This document shows positions 50,409 to 58,222 of a stretch of 64,000 nucleotides of DNA, in pieces; positions within the stretch are counted from its first letter, which is position 1; each line of letters starts with the position of its first letter. The stretch is from Bacillus sp. ISL-45 (GTDB lineage Bacteria; Bacillota; Bacilli; Bacillales; Cytobacillaceae), in NCBI RefSeq assembly GCF_018613195.1, contig NZ_JAGGQQ010000009.1, forward strand, positions 1 through 64,000, given 5' to 3'. The notes under the pieces are model-generated. The model did not search any database. It saw only the letters and a program-made list of their open reading frames with translations, and was not told the origin of the DNA. The position numbers and the translations under genes are program-made.

Positions 50409-51944
50409 ATGTTTCAAACTTTGAAGCGTGAGCTCTTGGCCGGGATTACGGTTTCGGTTGTTGCGCTGCCGCTTGCGTTGGCTTTTGGGATGCAGGCGAC
50501 GGGTAATTCGGATGGTGCCATCATTGGTTTGTATGGTGCTATCATTACTGGTTTTTTTGCTGCTTTGTTTGGCGGAACGAAGGGACAGGTGACTGGACCG
50601 ACTGGACCGATCACGATTATCTTTACTGGGATTGTGGCGACGCAGGGGCTGGAGTATGCGTGCATTGCCGCGTTTATGGGCGGTCTATTTCAAATTGTAT
50701 TTGGGTTACTTAAAGCGGGCAATTACTTGAAATTCATTCCCTTGCCGGTAGTCAGCGGTTTTATGAATGGGATCGCCATCATCATTATCATGGGGCAGCT
50801 GCAGTATGTGACGGGCAGCTTTTTAGTCGTGCTGTTGACGATTGTTTTTATGCTGTTTGCAATGAGGTGGATTAAGATTATCCCGCCAAGCTTGATGGCG
50901 CTGATTTTAGGAACAGTGGCGGTAATCCTTTTGGAAAAAGTACTGCCTGCGGTCCATTTCACATTGCCATTCATCAACGACTTTATTTTCTTCGACAGCA
51001 CAGAAAGGATTGGCGAGATTCCAAAAGGGCTCCCGCAATTCCATCTGCCAATTGCCGACTTGGGTGTCATCATCCAACTGATTCCAGCAGCGTTAAGCAT
51101 CGCGGTTCTTGGATCAATTGACTCATTGCTGACATCGGTTGTCATGGACAATATGACAGGTTCAAAGCACAAAAGCAATAAAGAATTAATTGGCCAGGGG
51201 ATAGGTAACACTCTTGCCGGTTTGTTCGGCGCGATGCCGGGTGCCGGAGCGACAGTCAGGTCTGTTGTCAATTTGCGAAGTGGTGGACAGACTGCTCTTT
51301 CAGCGATGGTCCATAGCGTCGCCTTACTGCTGTTCATGCTAGTATTCGGACCACTTGCAGAAGAAATTCCACTCGCAGTCCTAGCGGGGATTTTAATCAT
51401 GACCGGAATCACGATGTTCGATTATGACAGCTTGAAAATTCTCAAGGATGAGCCTCGTACAGACGCTGCAGTGATGCTGGTGACGATGATTTTAACAGTA
51501 GCTATTGACCTTATGGTTGCCGTCGGTGTCGGAATTGTGATGAGCGCGCTGATTTTCATGAAGCGGATGAGTGAGGAAGGCTTCAAGATTAATAGTAAAA
51601 ATGATAATGGTTTAAAGGTATATAGCTTGGAAGGCCCGCTTTACTTTGGGGCTACAGAGCTCATAACCAAAACAATCAGCTCGGATAGCAGTCCTGATAT
51701 TGTTATAGATATAGAAAAAGTAACGGTTGTTGATGCATCTGGTGCACTGCTTCTGCTGCAGCTCAAAGACCAGTTGAAAGAACGGGGGCAGAATCTTTAT
51801 CTAGTCGGTAACGACCTTGATCTTGGCAGCATACTGCGAAAGATGAATATATTCCATAAATTTGGTACAACCGGACACTTTGAAACCCTTGAAGAATTAA
51901 TCACTTATTTAAAGTTTAATAACAAACAAGTTCACGGTGCCTGA
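50409..51944 (+). CDS. SulP-family anion transporter with STAS domain
   Basis: Membrane transporter (511 aa) of the SulP/SLC26 family (sulfate, bicarbonate or other anions). The N-terminal segment LLAGITVSVVALPLALAFGMQATG and the GGTKGQVTGPTGPITIIF region are typical; the membrane part spans about 1-390 and the cytoplasmic STAS domain 410-511 (DIVIDIEKVTVVDASGALLLLQL). ATG 50409 is the start matching the family; ATG 50382 would add nine residues. The stop codon lies inside the terminator stem. Confidence 0.9.
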   Translation: MFQTLKRELLAGITVSVVALPLALAFGMQATGNSDGAIIGLYGAIITGFFAALFGGTKGQVTGPTGPITIIFTGIVATQGLEYACIAAFMGGLFQIVFGLLKAGNYLKFIPLPVVSGFMNGIAIIIIMGQLQYVTGSFLVVLLTIVFMLFAMRWIKIIPPSLMALILGTVAVILLEKVLPAVHFTLPFINDFIFFDSTERIGEIPKGLPQFHLPIADLGVIIQLIPAALSIAVLGSIDSLLTSVVMDNMTGSKHKSNKELIGQGIGNTLAGLFGAMPGAGATVRSVVNLRSGGQTALSAMVHSVALLLFMLVFGPLAEEIPLAVLAGILIMTGITMFDYDSLKILKDEPRTDAAVMLVTMILTVAIDLMVAVGVGIVMSALIFMKRMSEEGFKINSKNDNGLKVYSLEGPLYFGATELITKTISSDSSPDIVIDIEKVTVVDASGALLLLQLKDQLKERGQNLYLVGNDLDLGSILRKMNIFHKFGTTGHFETLEELITYLKFNNKQVHGA

Positions 51945-51967
51945 GTAAAATCAGGCACCATTTATTT
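51936..51967 (+). terminator. Terminator overlapping the SulP stop codon
   Basis: GGTGCCTGA (51936-51944, containing the stop TGA) pairs with TCAGGCACC (51951-51959), then ATTTATTTTT. Confidence 0.82.
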
Positions 51968-52042
51968 TTCATTATAATATTGCCAAATTTTTCTTTTGCA
52001 GGTACAATATGAAAGTATTTAAATCTAAAGGAGGCAGTCGAA

Positions 52043-52140
52043 ATGATTGATCGTAATCTATCAACTAAATCAATTTCATATTTTTTAACTTCGGCCTGCC
52101 TGTATTGTGTGTAGTAGCGCTTATTTTTGTCATGTTAAAA
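52043..52140 (+). pseudogene. Micro-ORF with apparent frameshift in T-run
   Basis: AAAGGAGG precedes ATG 52043. The frame reads MIDRNLSTKSISYFL and stops after 23 codons. Adding one T to the T6 run at 52081-52086 instead gives MIDRNLSTKSISYFF then NFGLPVLCVVALIFVMLK and a stop at 52138-52140, a typical single-helix small membrane protein. Either a real indel, a slippage site or a sequencing error. A terminator follows at once. Confidence 0.45.
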
Positions 52141-52149
52141 TAACTGCGT

Positions 52150-52180
52150 AACCACGGACTGGGATGTCTGTGGTTTTTTT
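52150..52180 (+). terminator. Rho-independent terminator
   Basis: ACCAC-G-GAC pairs with GTC-T-GTGGT, then T7. It closes the micro-ORF transcript. Confidence 0.82.
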
Positions 52181-52220
52181 GTGCCTAAAAATCGAATGTA
52201 TGTTCTTGGAGAGTGATATT

Positions 52221-53219
52221 GTGATTACAGTTGAGAATTTGAAAAAGGAATATAAATTGGTGAAGCGTGACCCAGGTCTTAAGGGTGCAATCAAGTCGCT
52301 TTTTAACCGGAAGTATGAGATGAAGCATGCGGTGAAGGGGATTAATTTTACCATTGAGCAGGGTGAGACGGTTGGCTATATTGGTGCGAATGGTGCGGGC
52401 AAGTCGACGACGATCAAGATGCTGACGGGAATTCTGACACCGACTTCGGGAAAGGTGACGGTGAATGGGCTGGTGCCGTATGAAAACCGGCAGAAGAACG
52501 CTGTCAATATCGGGGCGGTCTTCGGGCAGAGAACGCAGCTGTTCTGGGATATACCAGTTCGTGAATCTTATAATCTGTTAAAACATATTTACGAGATTCC
52601 GGAGCAGGAGTATCAGGAAACAGTCGCCATGTTTACGAAGGTCTTGAACCTGGAGCCCTTGCTGGGTATTCCGGTCAGACAGCTTTCGCTTGGGCAAAAA
52701 ATGCGCTGTGAACTGGCTGCGGCTTTTCTTCACAGGCCTAAAGTTGTTTACCTTGATGAGCCGACGATTGGTTTGGATATTGCAGTTAAAGTAAAAATCC
52801 GCAAATTTATTAAGGAAATGAATCAGCGCTGGGGCACAACAGTGCTGCTGACTACACATGACATGCAGGATATTGAGGAAATTTGTGACCGGATCATCAT
52901 CATTGATGGCGGTACAATTCTATACGACGGAGGGCTGGATCAGATTAAAAAGCAATTTGGCCAGCAGCGGGTAATCCATTTTGAGCTGCCGGATAAGGAA
53001 AAGTTCGTACTGCCTGCGTCCCTCATCGGCCAGGCAGAAGTATTAACGAACGAAGAAGAAACAAAGGTTAGCTTATCGTTTGACCATGAGACTGTTAAAA
53101 GCTCGTTTGTCATTTCGGAAATGATGAGCATGTATGAAATTGGCGATTTGAATATTGCGGACCCTAAGATCGAGACGATCGTAGAGGAGCTGTACAACAA
53201 GCAGGAACAGGGGGGATAG
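52221..53219 (+). CDS. ABC-2 type exporter ATPase
   Basis: ATP-binding subunit (332 aa) of an ABC-2 exporter of the NatA/DrrA/YhaQ kind. Walker A GANGAGKST, signature LSLGQKMR, Walker B VVYLDEPTIGLD and THDMQDIEEI are clear, and the C-terminal 90 residues are the accessory domain of this subgroup. GTG 52221 with GGAGAG upstream is the natural start; the longer frame to 52164 runs through the terminator. Two membrane partners follow, the first after 1 bp. Confidence 0.9.
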   Translation: MITVENLKKEYKLVKRDPGLKGAIKSLFNRKYEMKHAVKGINFTIEQGETVGYIGANGAGKSTTIKMLTGILTPTSGKVTVNGLVPYENRQKNAVNIGAVFGQRTQLFWDIPVRESYNLLKHIYEIPEQEYQETVAMFTKVLNLEPLLGIPVRQLSLGQKMRCELAAAFLHRPKVVYLDEPTIGLDIAVKVKIRKFIKEMNQRWGTTVLLTTHDMQDIEEICDRIIIIDGGTILYDGGLDQIKKQFGQQRVIHFELPDKEKFVLPASLIGQAEVLTNEEETKVSLSFDHETVKSSFVISEMMSMYEIGDLNIADPKIETIVEELYNKQEQGG

Positions 53220-53220
53220 C

Positions 53221-54009
53221 ATGAGAAAGTATTGGCAAATAGCTAAAGGGCGGATGCAGGAGAATACTGCCTATTCGGCCTGGTACTGGGCCGGGACCGT
53301 TTCTTCGGTGATGAAGCTGTTAATTATTTACTTCTTTTGGCAGGCGGTCTACGCAAACCAGACGACGATCGAAAACATTAATCTGGAAACGATGCTGACG
53401 TATATCGTGATTGCGATGCTGCTTCAGGGTTTTGTCGGCGGAGTCGGGAATGAGCTTGCCGAGAATATCAAGGAGGGGCAGGTTGCAATCGAGCTGATGC
53501 GTCCTTACGATATGATTTTTAAAATGTTTGCGGTTGATATTGGAGAGAAAATCATGTACTTGATTCAGGGAACGATTCCGATGATCTTGGTAGCTTACTT
53601 CTTTATGGACCTTAGCTTCCCAGAATCACCCGAGACCATTTTGCTATTCATAGTGAGTGCGATGGTGGGAATCTGGATCGGTACGTTCTTCGATTTCCTC
53701 GTTGGTGTCCTCGCGTTCTGGACAGTCAATGTCTGGGGAGTAAGGGTTCTGAAGGAATCGCTGATCACCTTTTTCTCAGGGGCGCTAGTGCCAATTACGC
53801 TTTTCCCGGATTGGCTCAGAACGATCACTGAATTCCTGCCGTTTCAGGCGATGGTGTATCTGCCGGTCTCGATTTATTCCGGATTGATTAGCGGAACAGA
53901 AGTTTACATGGCACTAGGAGTCCAGTTGTTCTGGCTTATTTCATTATATGTTTTGGTAAGGGTAATCTGGTCGCAGGCGATCAAACAGATTACGATTTTT
54001 GGAGGTTAG
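53221..54009 (+). CDS. ABC-2 exporter permease, subunit 1
   Basis: 262-residue membrane protein with six helices, of the ABC2_membrane_6 kind (MRKYWQIAKGRMQENTAYSAWYW opening, LMRPYDMIFKM coupling segment). It pairs with the next gene under the ATPase at 52221. Substrates of this three-gene type are poorly known (lipids, peptides and antibiotics are proposed). It starts 1 bp after the ATPase stop. Confidence 0.85.
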   Translation: MRKYWQIAKGRMQENTAYSAWYWAGTVSSVMKLLIIYFFWQAVYANQTTIENINLETMLTYIVIAMLLQGFVGGVGNELAENIKEGQVAIELMRPYDMIFKMFAVDIGEKIMYLIQGTIPMILVAYFFMDLSFPESPETILLFIVSAMVGIWIGTFFDFLVGVLAFWTVNVWGVRVLKESLITFFSGALVPITLFPDWLRTITEFLPFQAMVYLPVSIYSGLISGTEVYMALGVQLFWLISLYVLVRVIWSQAIKQITIFGG

Positions 54010-54020
54010 GAGGCGATTCA

Positions 54021-54812
54021 ATGCGTCGTTATACGAGATTATATTGGGAGTTTGCGAAGAGCCATATGAAGGTGATGATGGAGTACAGGATCGACTTTCT
54101 GATCGGTGTCGCCTCGGTTATGCTGGAGCAGTTCGCTTCGATCTTTTTTGTGAAAATAGTGTTCGACCATATCGAGCAGATCAATGGCTGGTCATTTTAC
54201 GAGATATTGTTCATTTACGGAATTGCGGCAACGGGCCGTTCGATCCACCAGATTTTCTTTGATAATTTATGGACGCTCGGCTGGCAGTATATCAGGCCGG
54301 GGAAGTTGGACCGTTTGCTGATCAGGCCGGTCAATCCGTTGTTCCATGTCGTTGCGGACCGTTTGCACCAGGACGGTTTTGGCCAGCTGATCATCGGATT
54401 GATCATCCTGGGAACGGCAATTCCGCAGCTTGATCTTGTCTGGGGAGCGGTAGAAATCGCCATGCTGGTCATTATGATCATCTCGTCCGGGCTGATTTTT
54501 GTGGCGATCAATCTATTTTTTGCGACATTCAGCTTCTGGATGATCGACAGCCTGCCGATTGTCTGGGCAGTCTTTAACCTGAGTGACTTTGCGAGATACC
54601 CGCTGACCATCTATCACAAAGGAATCCGCATGTTCCTGACATGGATCATTCCTTACGGTTTCACGGCATTCTATCCGGCGGCCTATTTTATCGACAAGTC
54701 CGGATACAAGGAATTTGCGCTCTGGACCCCGGTTGCAGCAATTGTTTGCTGTGTCCTTGCTTATGCATTTTGGAACAGAGGCCTCAAAGCCTTCGCAAGT
54801 ACGGGCAGTTAG
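54021..54812 (+). CDS. ABC-2 exporter permease, subunit 2
   Basis: 263-residue paralogue of the preceding permease (RRYTRLYWEFAKSHMKVMMEYRIDF; RPGKLDRLLIRPVNPLFHVV). Heterodimeric permeases with one ATPase form the complete exporter. GGAGG precedes ATG 54021. No clear terminator follows; a separate promoter precedes the SCP2 gene. Confidence 0.85.
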   Translation: MRRYTRLYWEFAKSHMKVMMEYRIDFLIGVASVMLEQFASIFFVKIVFDHIEQINGWSFYEILFIYGIAATGRSIHQIFFDNLWTLGWQYIRPGKLDRLLIRPVNPLFHVVADRLHQDGFGQLIIGLIILGTAIPQLDLVWGAVEIAMLVIMIISSGLIFVAINLFFATFSFWMIDSLPIVWAVFNLSDFARYPLTIYHKGIRMFLTWIIPYGFTAFYPAAYFIDKSGYKEFALWTPVAAIVCCVLAYAFWNRGLKAFASTGS

Positions 54813-54868
54813 GATAAAGTCAATCCGTTGAATATAGGGAAATTACAGATTATCCGTGCGGTTTCGGA

Positions 54869-54898
54869 TTGTCACTTGGGACTTCCGTCAGGTATGAT
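54869..54898 (+). promoter_or_regulatory. SigA-type promoter of SCP2 gene
   Basis: TTGTCA (54869-54874), 18-bp spacer, TATGAT (54893-54898), 31 bp before ATG 54930. Confidence 0.55.
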
Positions 54899-54929
54899 GG
54901 AAATAAATAGGTTGATAGGGGTGGCGAAG

Positions 54930-55286
54930 ATGTTGGAAAATAAGTCGGTCAGAGAAGTATGGCAGGAGATCGAAAGGGTAATGAGAGAAAGGCCTGAGCC
55001 GATTCAAGGCATGAATACGGTCTATCAATATGACATCACTGGTGATGACATCGGAACATTCCAATTGCTGATTACAAATGGAACTGCCCGTGTAGTTGAA
55101 GGAACTGAAGCAACACCAGATTGTACCCTGAAGCTGTCAGATAAAAACTTCAAAAAGATGATCATGGGCAAGCTCAACGGCACAGCCGCCTTCATGACAG
55201 GAAAGTTGAAAATCCAGGGCAGCATGGGGCTCGCACTCAAACTAGAAGGAATACTTAACGAATACAACCTAAGCGAAACCGCATAA
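54930..55286 (+). CDS. SCP2 sterol-binding-domain protein
   Basis: 118-residue single-domain SCP2 protein, a fold that binds lipids or acyl-CoA in a hydrophobic tunnel. Typical parts are YQYDITGDDIGTFQLLITNGTARVVEGT, DCTLKLSDKNFKKMIMGKLNGTAAFMTGKLKIQGSMGLALKL. ATG 54930 with AGGGGTGG upstream is chosen; the frame from 54828 covers the promoter. The role may be fatty-acid handling. Confidence 0.86.
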   Translation: MLENKSVREVWQEIERVMRERPEPIQGMNTVYQYDITGDDIGTFQLLITNGTARVVEGTEATPDCTLKLSDKNFKKMIMGKLNGTAAFMTGKLKIQGSMGLALKLEGILNEYNLSETA

Positions 55287-55292
55287 CCACTT

Positions 55293-55323
55293 TGGACCAG
55301 GCATTCAAGCCTGGTCCATTTTC
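55293..55323 (+). terminator. Rho-independent terminator
   Basis: TGGACCAGGC and GCCTGGTCCA form a perfect 10-bp stem, 6-base loop, then TTTTCC. Confidence 0.85.
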
Positions 55324-55458
55324 CTGTCATAAAAGATTTCTTTCCATCTATAAAAAATATTTATTAAAAATACATTGCACAATGAGACAAATTATAACAA
55401 GATGTGACACATCCTGATATAATAAGGCTATCAAGTTTTCAGATATAAGGAGATTCGT

Positions 55459-56688
55459 ATGGATCCAATCGAAAAAAATTCGGTTTTAGTATATGAAGAA
55501 GTAAAAGCAGTAAAGTTCTTTCTTTGGATATTTTATCTCATTCTTCTGCCGTATGATCTTTCATATTACTATTTAATTCCATCTTTCAATGAAACTGATA
55601 TTGGACTTCCTGCTCATGGTATGGGCTTTTTCTTTCATATTTTTCTCTTTGCATTATTACCTATAGCAATGTATATGGTTACAAAGGGTAACCCAGAAAA
55701 AGTGAAGTATATTTATTTCTTTGCTTTTATTTTAATAGATTTTGTTAATAACTTCTTAATCTATTGGGGAACCGCACATGAATTCAAAAGTGGCCATGTA
55801 CTAGAAATCTACTTTATTCTTTTCTCCCCAATTTTTGTAAGTGCACGATTCTTTTGGACCATGACCCTTGGCTTTTTTGTTAAATATATGGTAATGGGAG
55901 TAATCTTCCAATCTCCTAAAGTATTGGTTCCGATGGCATTAATTATTTTTATTGCAGCTATCGCCTGGATATTGTTGACCCGTTTTCAGTCATATATCAA
56001 AGCTATTAAATCTATATATGAGGATATGAGACAAAAAGAGAAGTTGGCAGCTATTGGCCAAATGGCAACAGCAATTGCACATGAGATTAAGAATCCTTTA
56101 TCCTCCCTAAAAGGGTTCACGCAGCTTCAGCAGGAGAAAGACAAAGAGGATGGTCATTATTACCCAATAATGCTAAGTGAAATTGATAGAATTAATTCAA
56201 TCGTAACGAACCTCATGATCTTAGGAAAACCTAATACAGCCGTAAAAAATACTAGGAATTTGAGAGAAATCATTGAGTATGTTCTCGTGGTTATTGTTCC
56301 TTATGCCGATAGAATGAAAATTGACATTGAACTGGATTTAATTGATTCGCCAGGTTTACTATGTGATGGGAATCAATTGAAACAGGTATTCATCAATTTA
56401 ATCAAGAATGCCATGGAATCAATGCCAGAAGGAGGCACAGTAAGAATAACCTCAAAAAATGAGGATGGTTTTGCTATTGTTTCGGTTCAGGATGAAGGAT
56501 GTGGTATTGAACCAGCTAAATTACAAAAACTCGGTGAGCCATTCTATACAACCAAAGAAAATGGTAATGGATTAGGTTTGATGGTTACTAAAAAAATTAT
56601 TGAAGAACATAGCGGAATATTTAATATTGAAAGCGAGCTAAACAAAGGTACGACAATAACAGTAAAATTACCTGTTTATGATTTTTAA
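55459..56688 (+). CDS. Membrane sensor histidine kinase sharing sensor with HD-GYP neighbour
   Basis: 409-residue kinase. Residues 1-185 are a membrane sensor with about six helices, and residues 195-409 the catalytic part: H-box ATAIAHEIKNPLSSLKGF (phospho-acceptor His), N-box QVFINLIKNAMESMPEGG, G-boxes VQDEGCGIEP and ENGNGLGLMVTKK. It is a sporulation-kinase-like catalytic core without a neighbouring response regulator. The sensor half is clearly homologous to that of the HD-GYP protein at 56907 (SGHVLEIYFILFSPIFVSARFF versus SGNAVEILLVLFSPFFVNTRFF). AAGGAG precedes ATG 55459. AT-rich compared with flanks. Confidence 0.87.
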   Translation: MDPIEKNSVLVYEEVKAVKFFLWIFYLILLPYDLSYYYLIPSFNETDIGLPAHGMGFFFHIFLFALLPIAMYMVTKGNPEKVKYIYFFAFILIDFVNNFLIYWGTAHEFKSGHVLEIYFILFSPIFVSARFFWTMTLGFFVKYMVMGVIFQSPKVLVPMALIIFIAAIAWILLTRFQSYIKAIKSIYEDMRQKEKLAAIGQMATAIAHEIKNPLSSLKGFTQLQQEKDKEDGHYYPIMLSEIDRINSIVTNLMILGKPNTAVKNTRNLREIIEYVLVVIVPYADRMKIDIELDLIDSPGLLCDGNQLKQVFINLIKNAMESMPEGGTVRITSKNEDGFAIVSVQDEGCGIEPAKLQKLGEPFYTTKENGNGLGLMVTKKIIEEHSGIFNIESELNKGTTITVKLPVYDF

Positions 56689-56718
56689 TAACTTTTAAAA
56701 AATAATATATTTAAATAA

Positions 56719-56762
56719 ATAAACCAAAAGGACTATTTTTCAGATAGTCCTTTTGGTTTATA
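56719..56762 (+). terminator. Terminator of histidine kinase gene
   Basis: AAACCAAAAGGACTAT pairs with ATAGTCCTTTTGGTTT (16 bp, loop about 8). It separates the kinase from the HD-GYP unit. Confidence 0.82.
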
Positions 56763-56906
56763 ATGGAGAAAAATGTCGATTTTTAGCGGAAGCGAATAGG
56801 TAATAAGACCTGTGTTTTGTTGATAGGGAATTATCCTATTAAATTTCATTTATTTTAGGCGATATGAATATAAAGGGAAGAATCAGAGATTCGCGAGGTA
56901 TAAAAT

Positions 56907-58097
56907 ATGTATAGACAAAAAGAAGATCCAACTCTTATCAATGAGGAACAACGAGCGGTTAAATGGTTTTTAGCACTTTTTTATTTCATATATACTTTTT
57001 ATGAAGTTTTTTATCATATGATCTATAAGAATATAGACTTAACTCTTCCTAGGGAAATTAATATTTGGATGTATATTAGCTTGCTATTATTATTGCCACT
57101 ATCTTACTACCTAATGAAGAGAGAGAAATTATATCTAGTCAAATACTTCTTTGTTGTGGGATATCTTCTAATCTCGGTTGTAAACGAATCGTTGATATTT
57201 TCAGGTGATAACCTCGAATATCAGAGTGGAAACGCTGTTGAGATATTATTAGTGCTATTTTCACCGTTTTTTGTTAATACTCGATTTTTTGTGGTTGTCA
57301 CGACAGGGCTTGTTACTAAATATGTTTTTTTCGGCGTATTACTTCAGTCAGTACAAGCGATTTTACCTGTCACTTTGGTAATTGTTTTAAGCGGTATTGC
57401 TTACATTCTACTTAGGAGATTCCAAAGTTACATAGATGCTATTAAAAAATCTTATAATTATCAGCTAGAAGGAATTGTAAAAGGGGTAATTGCCACAATT
57501 GAGTTAAAAGATCCTTATACCAGAGGCCATAGTGAAAGGGTTGCACATTACGCAAATTCATTAGCTCGAGAAACTGGAAAGTTTACTAATGAAGAATTAA
57601 ATTCAATTAATTATGCATGCCTGTTGCACGATATAGGAAAGGTAAATATTCCAGACTCTATACTTATGAAGCCCGGAAAATTGACTAAGGAAGAGTTTGA
57701 GGTTATTAAAACACATCCAAAAGTTGGTGCAGAGGCGATTAAAGATGTAAGTGGCCTTGGAAACAATATAGAGATAGTGAAATTTCATCATGAGAGATGG
57801 GATGGTAAAGGATATCCTAATCAGTTGAAGGGGAGTGAAATTCCTTATCTAGCAAGAATTGTCTCAATTGCAGATGCTTTTGATGCAATGACATCTTCTC
57901 GATCTTATCGGTCAGCCCTACCTGTAGAAGAAGCTTATAGACGTATAGTCGAGGGTAAAGGAACTCAATTTGACCCTGAGATGGTAGATTTATTTAAAAA
58001 AGTTTTTTCTGAGTGGATTATTTTTCACGAAAAATATGAATGGGAAAGTAACTTTCCTCTTAATAAAGCCTTTTTAAGAGAGGAGGTGACATTATGA
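56907..58097 (+). CDS. HD-GYP phosphodiesterase with six-helix membrane sensor
   Basis: 396-residue protein. Residues 1-190 are the same membrane sensor as in the kinase at 55459 (AVKWFLALFYFIYTFYEVFYH; RRFQSYIDAIKKSY against TRFQSYIKAIKSIY). Residues 195-380 are an HD-GYP domain with RGHSERVAHYA, LLHDIGKVNIPDSIL, HPKVGAE and HHERWDGKGYP, all metal ligands present, so c-di-GMP hydrolysis is expected. Its stop overlaps the ATG of a 20-residue peptide gene (ATGA), so the two are translated together. AT-rich, like the kinase. Confidence 0.87.
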   Translation: MYRQKEDPTLINEEQRAVKWFLALFYFIYTFYEVFYHMIYKNIDLTLPREINIWMYISLLLLLPLSYYLMKREKLYLVKYFFVVGYLLISVVNESLIFSGDNLEYQSGNAVEILLVLFSPFFVNTRFFVVVTTGLVTKYVFFGVLLQSVQAILPVTLVIVLSGIAYILLRRFQSYIDAIKKSYNYQLEGIVKGVIATIELKDPYTRGHSERVAHYANSLARETGKFTNEELNSINYACLLHDIGKVNIPDSILMKPGKLTKEEFEVIKTHPKVGAEAIKDVSGLGNNIEIVKFHHERWDGKGYPNQLKGSEIPYLARIVSIADAFDAMTSSRSYRSALPVEEAYRRIVEGKGTQFDPEMVDLFKKVFSEWIIFHEKYEWESNFPLNKAFLREEVTL

Positions 58098-58156
58098 AAA
58101 TCCGTAAGTTAAAAAAAATAAGGACTACCTGCTGGTGGTGCTTGATTAGACCTTAA
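58094..58156 (+). CDS. 20-residue CWWC peptide, candidate signalling/RiPP precursor
   Basis: ATG 58094 follows AGGAGGTGA (58081-58089), a perfect ribosome site, and overlaps the HD-GYP stop. The peptide begins MKIRKLKKIR and ends TTCWWCLIRP: a highly basic leader-like half and a compact Cys-Trp-Trp-Cys core. It is followed by a hairpin and then by an M50 protease with a PqqD-like domain. This is the layout of a precursor peptide with its processing enzyme. No family recognised; function is inferred from context only. Confidence 0.65.
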   Translation: MKIRKLKKIRTTCWWCLIRP

Positions 58157-58170
58157 GTAATAAACGGGAG

Positions 58171-58194
58171 GGGATGTAGGTGTAACTACATCCC
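58171..58194 (+). promoter_or_regulatory. Hairpin between peptide and M50 gene
   Basis: GGGATGTAG (58171-58179) and CTACATCCC (58186-58194), perfect 9-bp stem, 6-base loop, followed by TTATAATAG. The weak U-run suggests attenuation rather than full termination, which would give more peptide than protease mRNA. Confidence 0.6.
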
Positions 58195-58222
58195 TTATAA
58201 TAGCTAATTGAGGCGTGGTTTA

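Noticed and set aside
56763-56906. c-di-GMP riboswitch before the HD-GYP gene
   Set aside because: The conserved GEMM core segments are not recognisable; only a short 5-bp inverted repeat is present.
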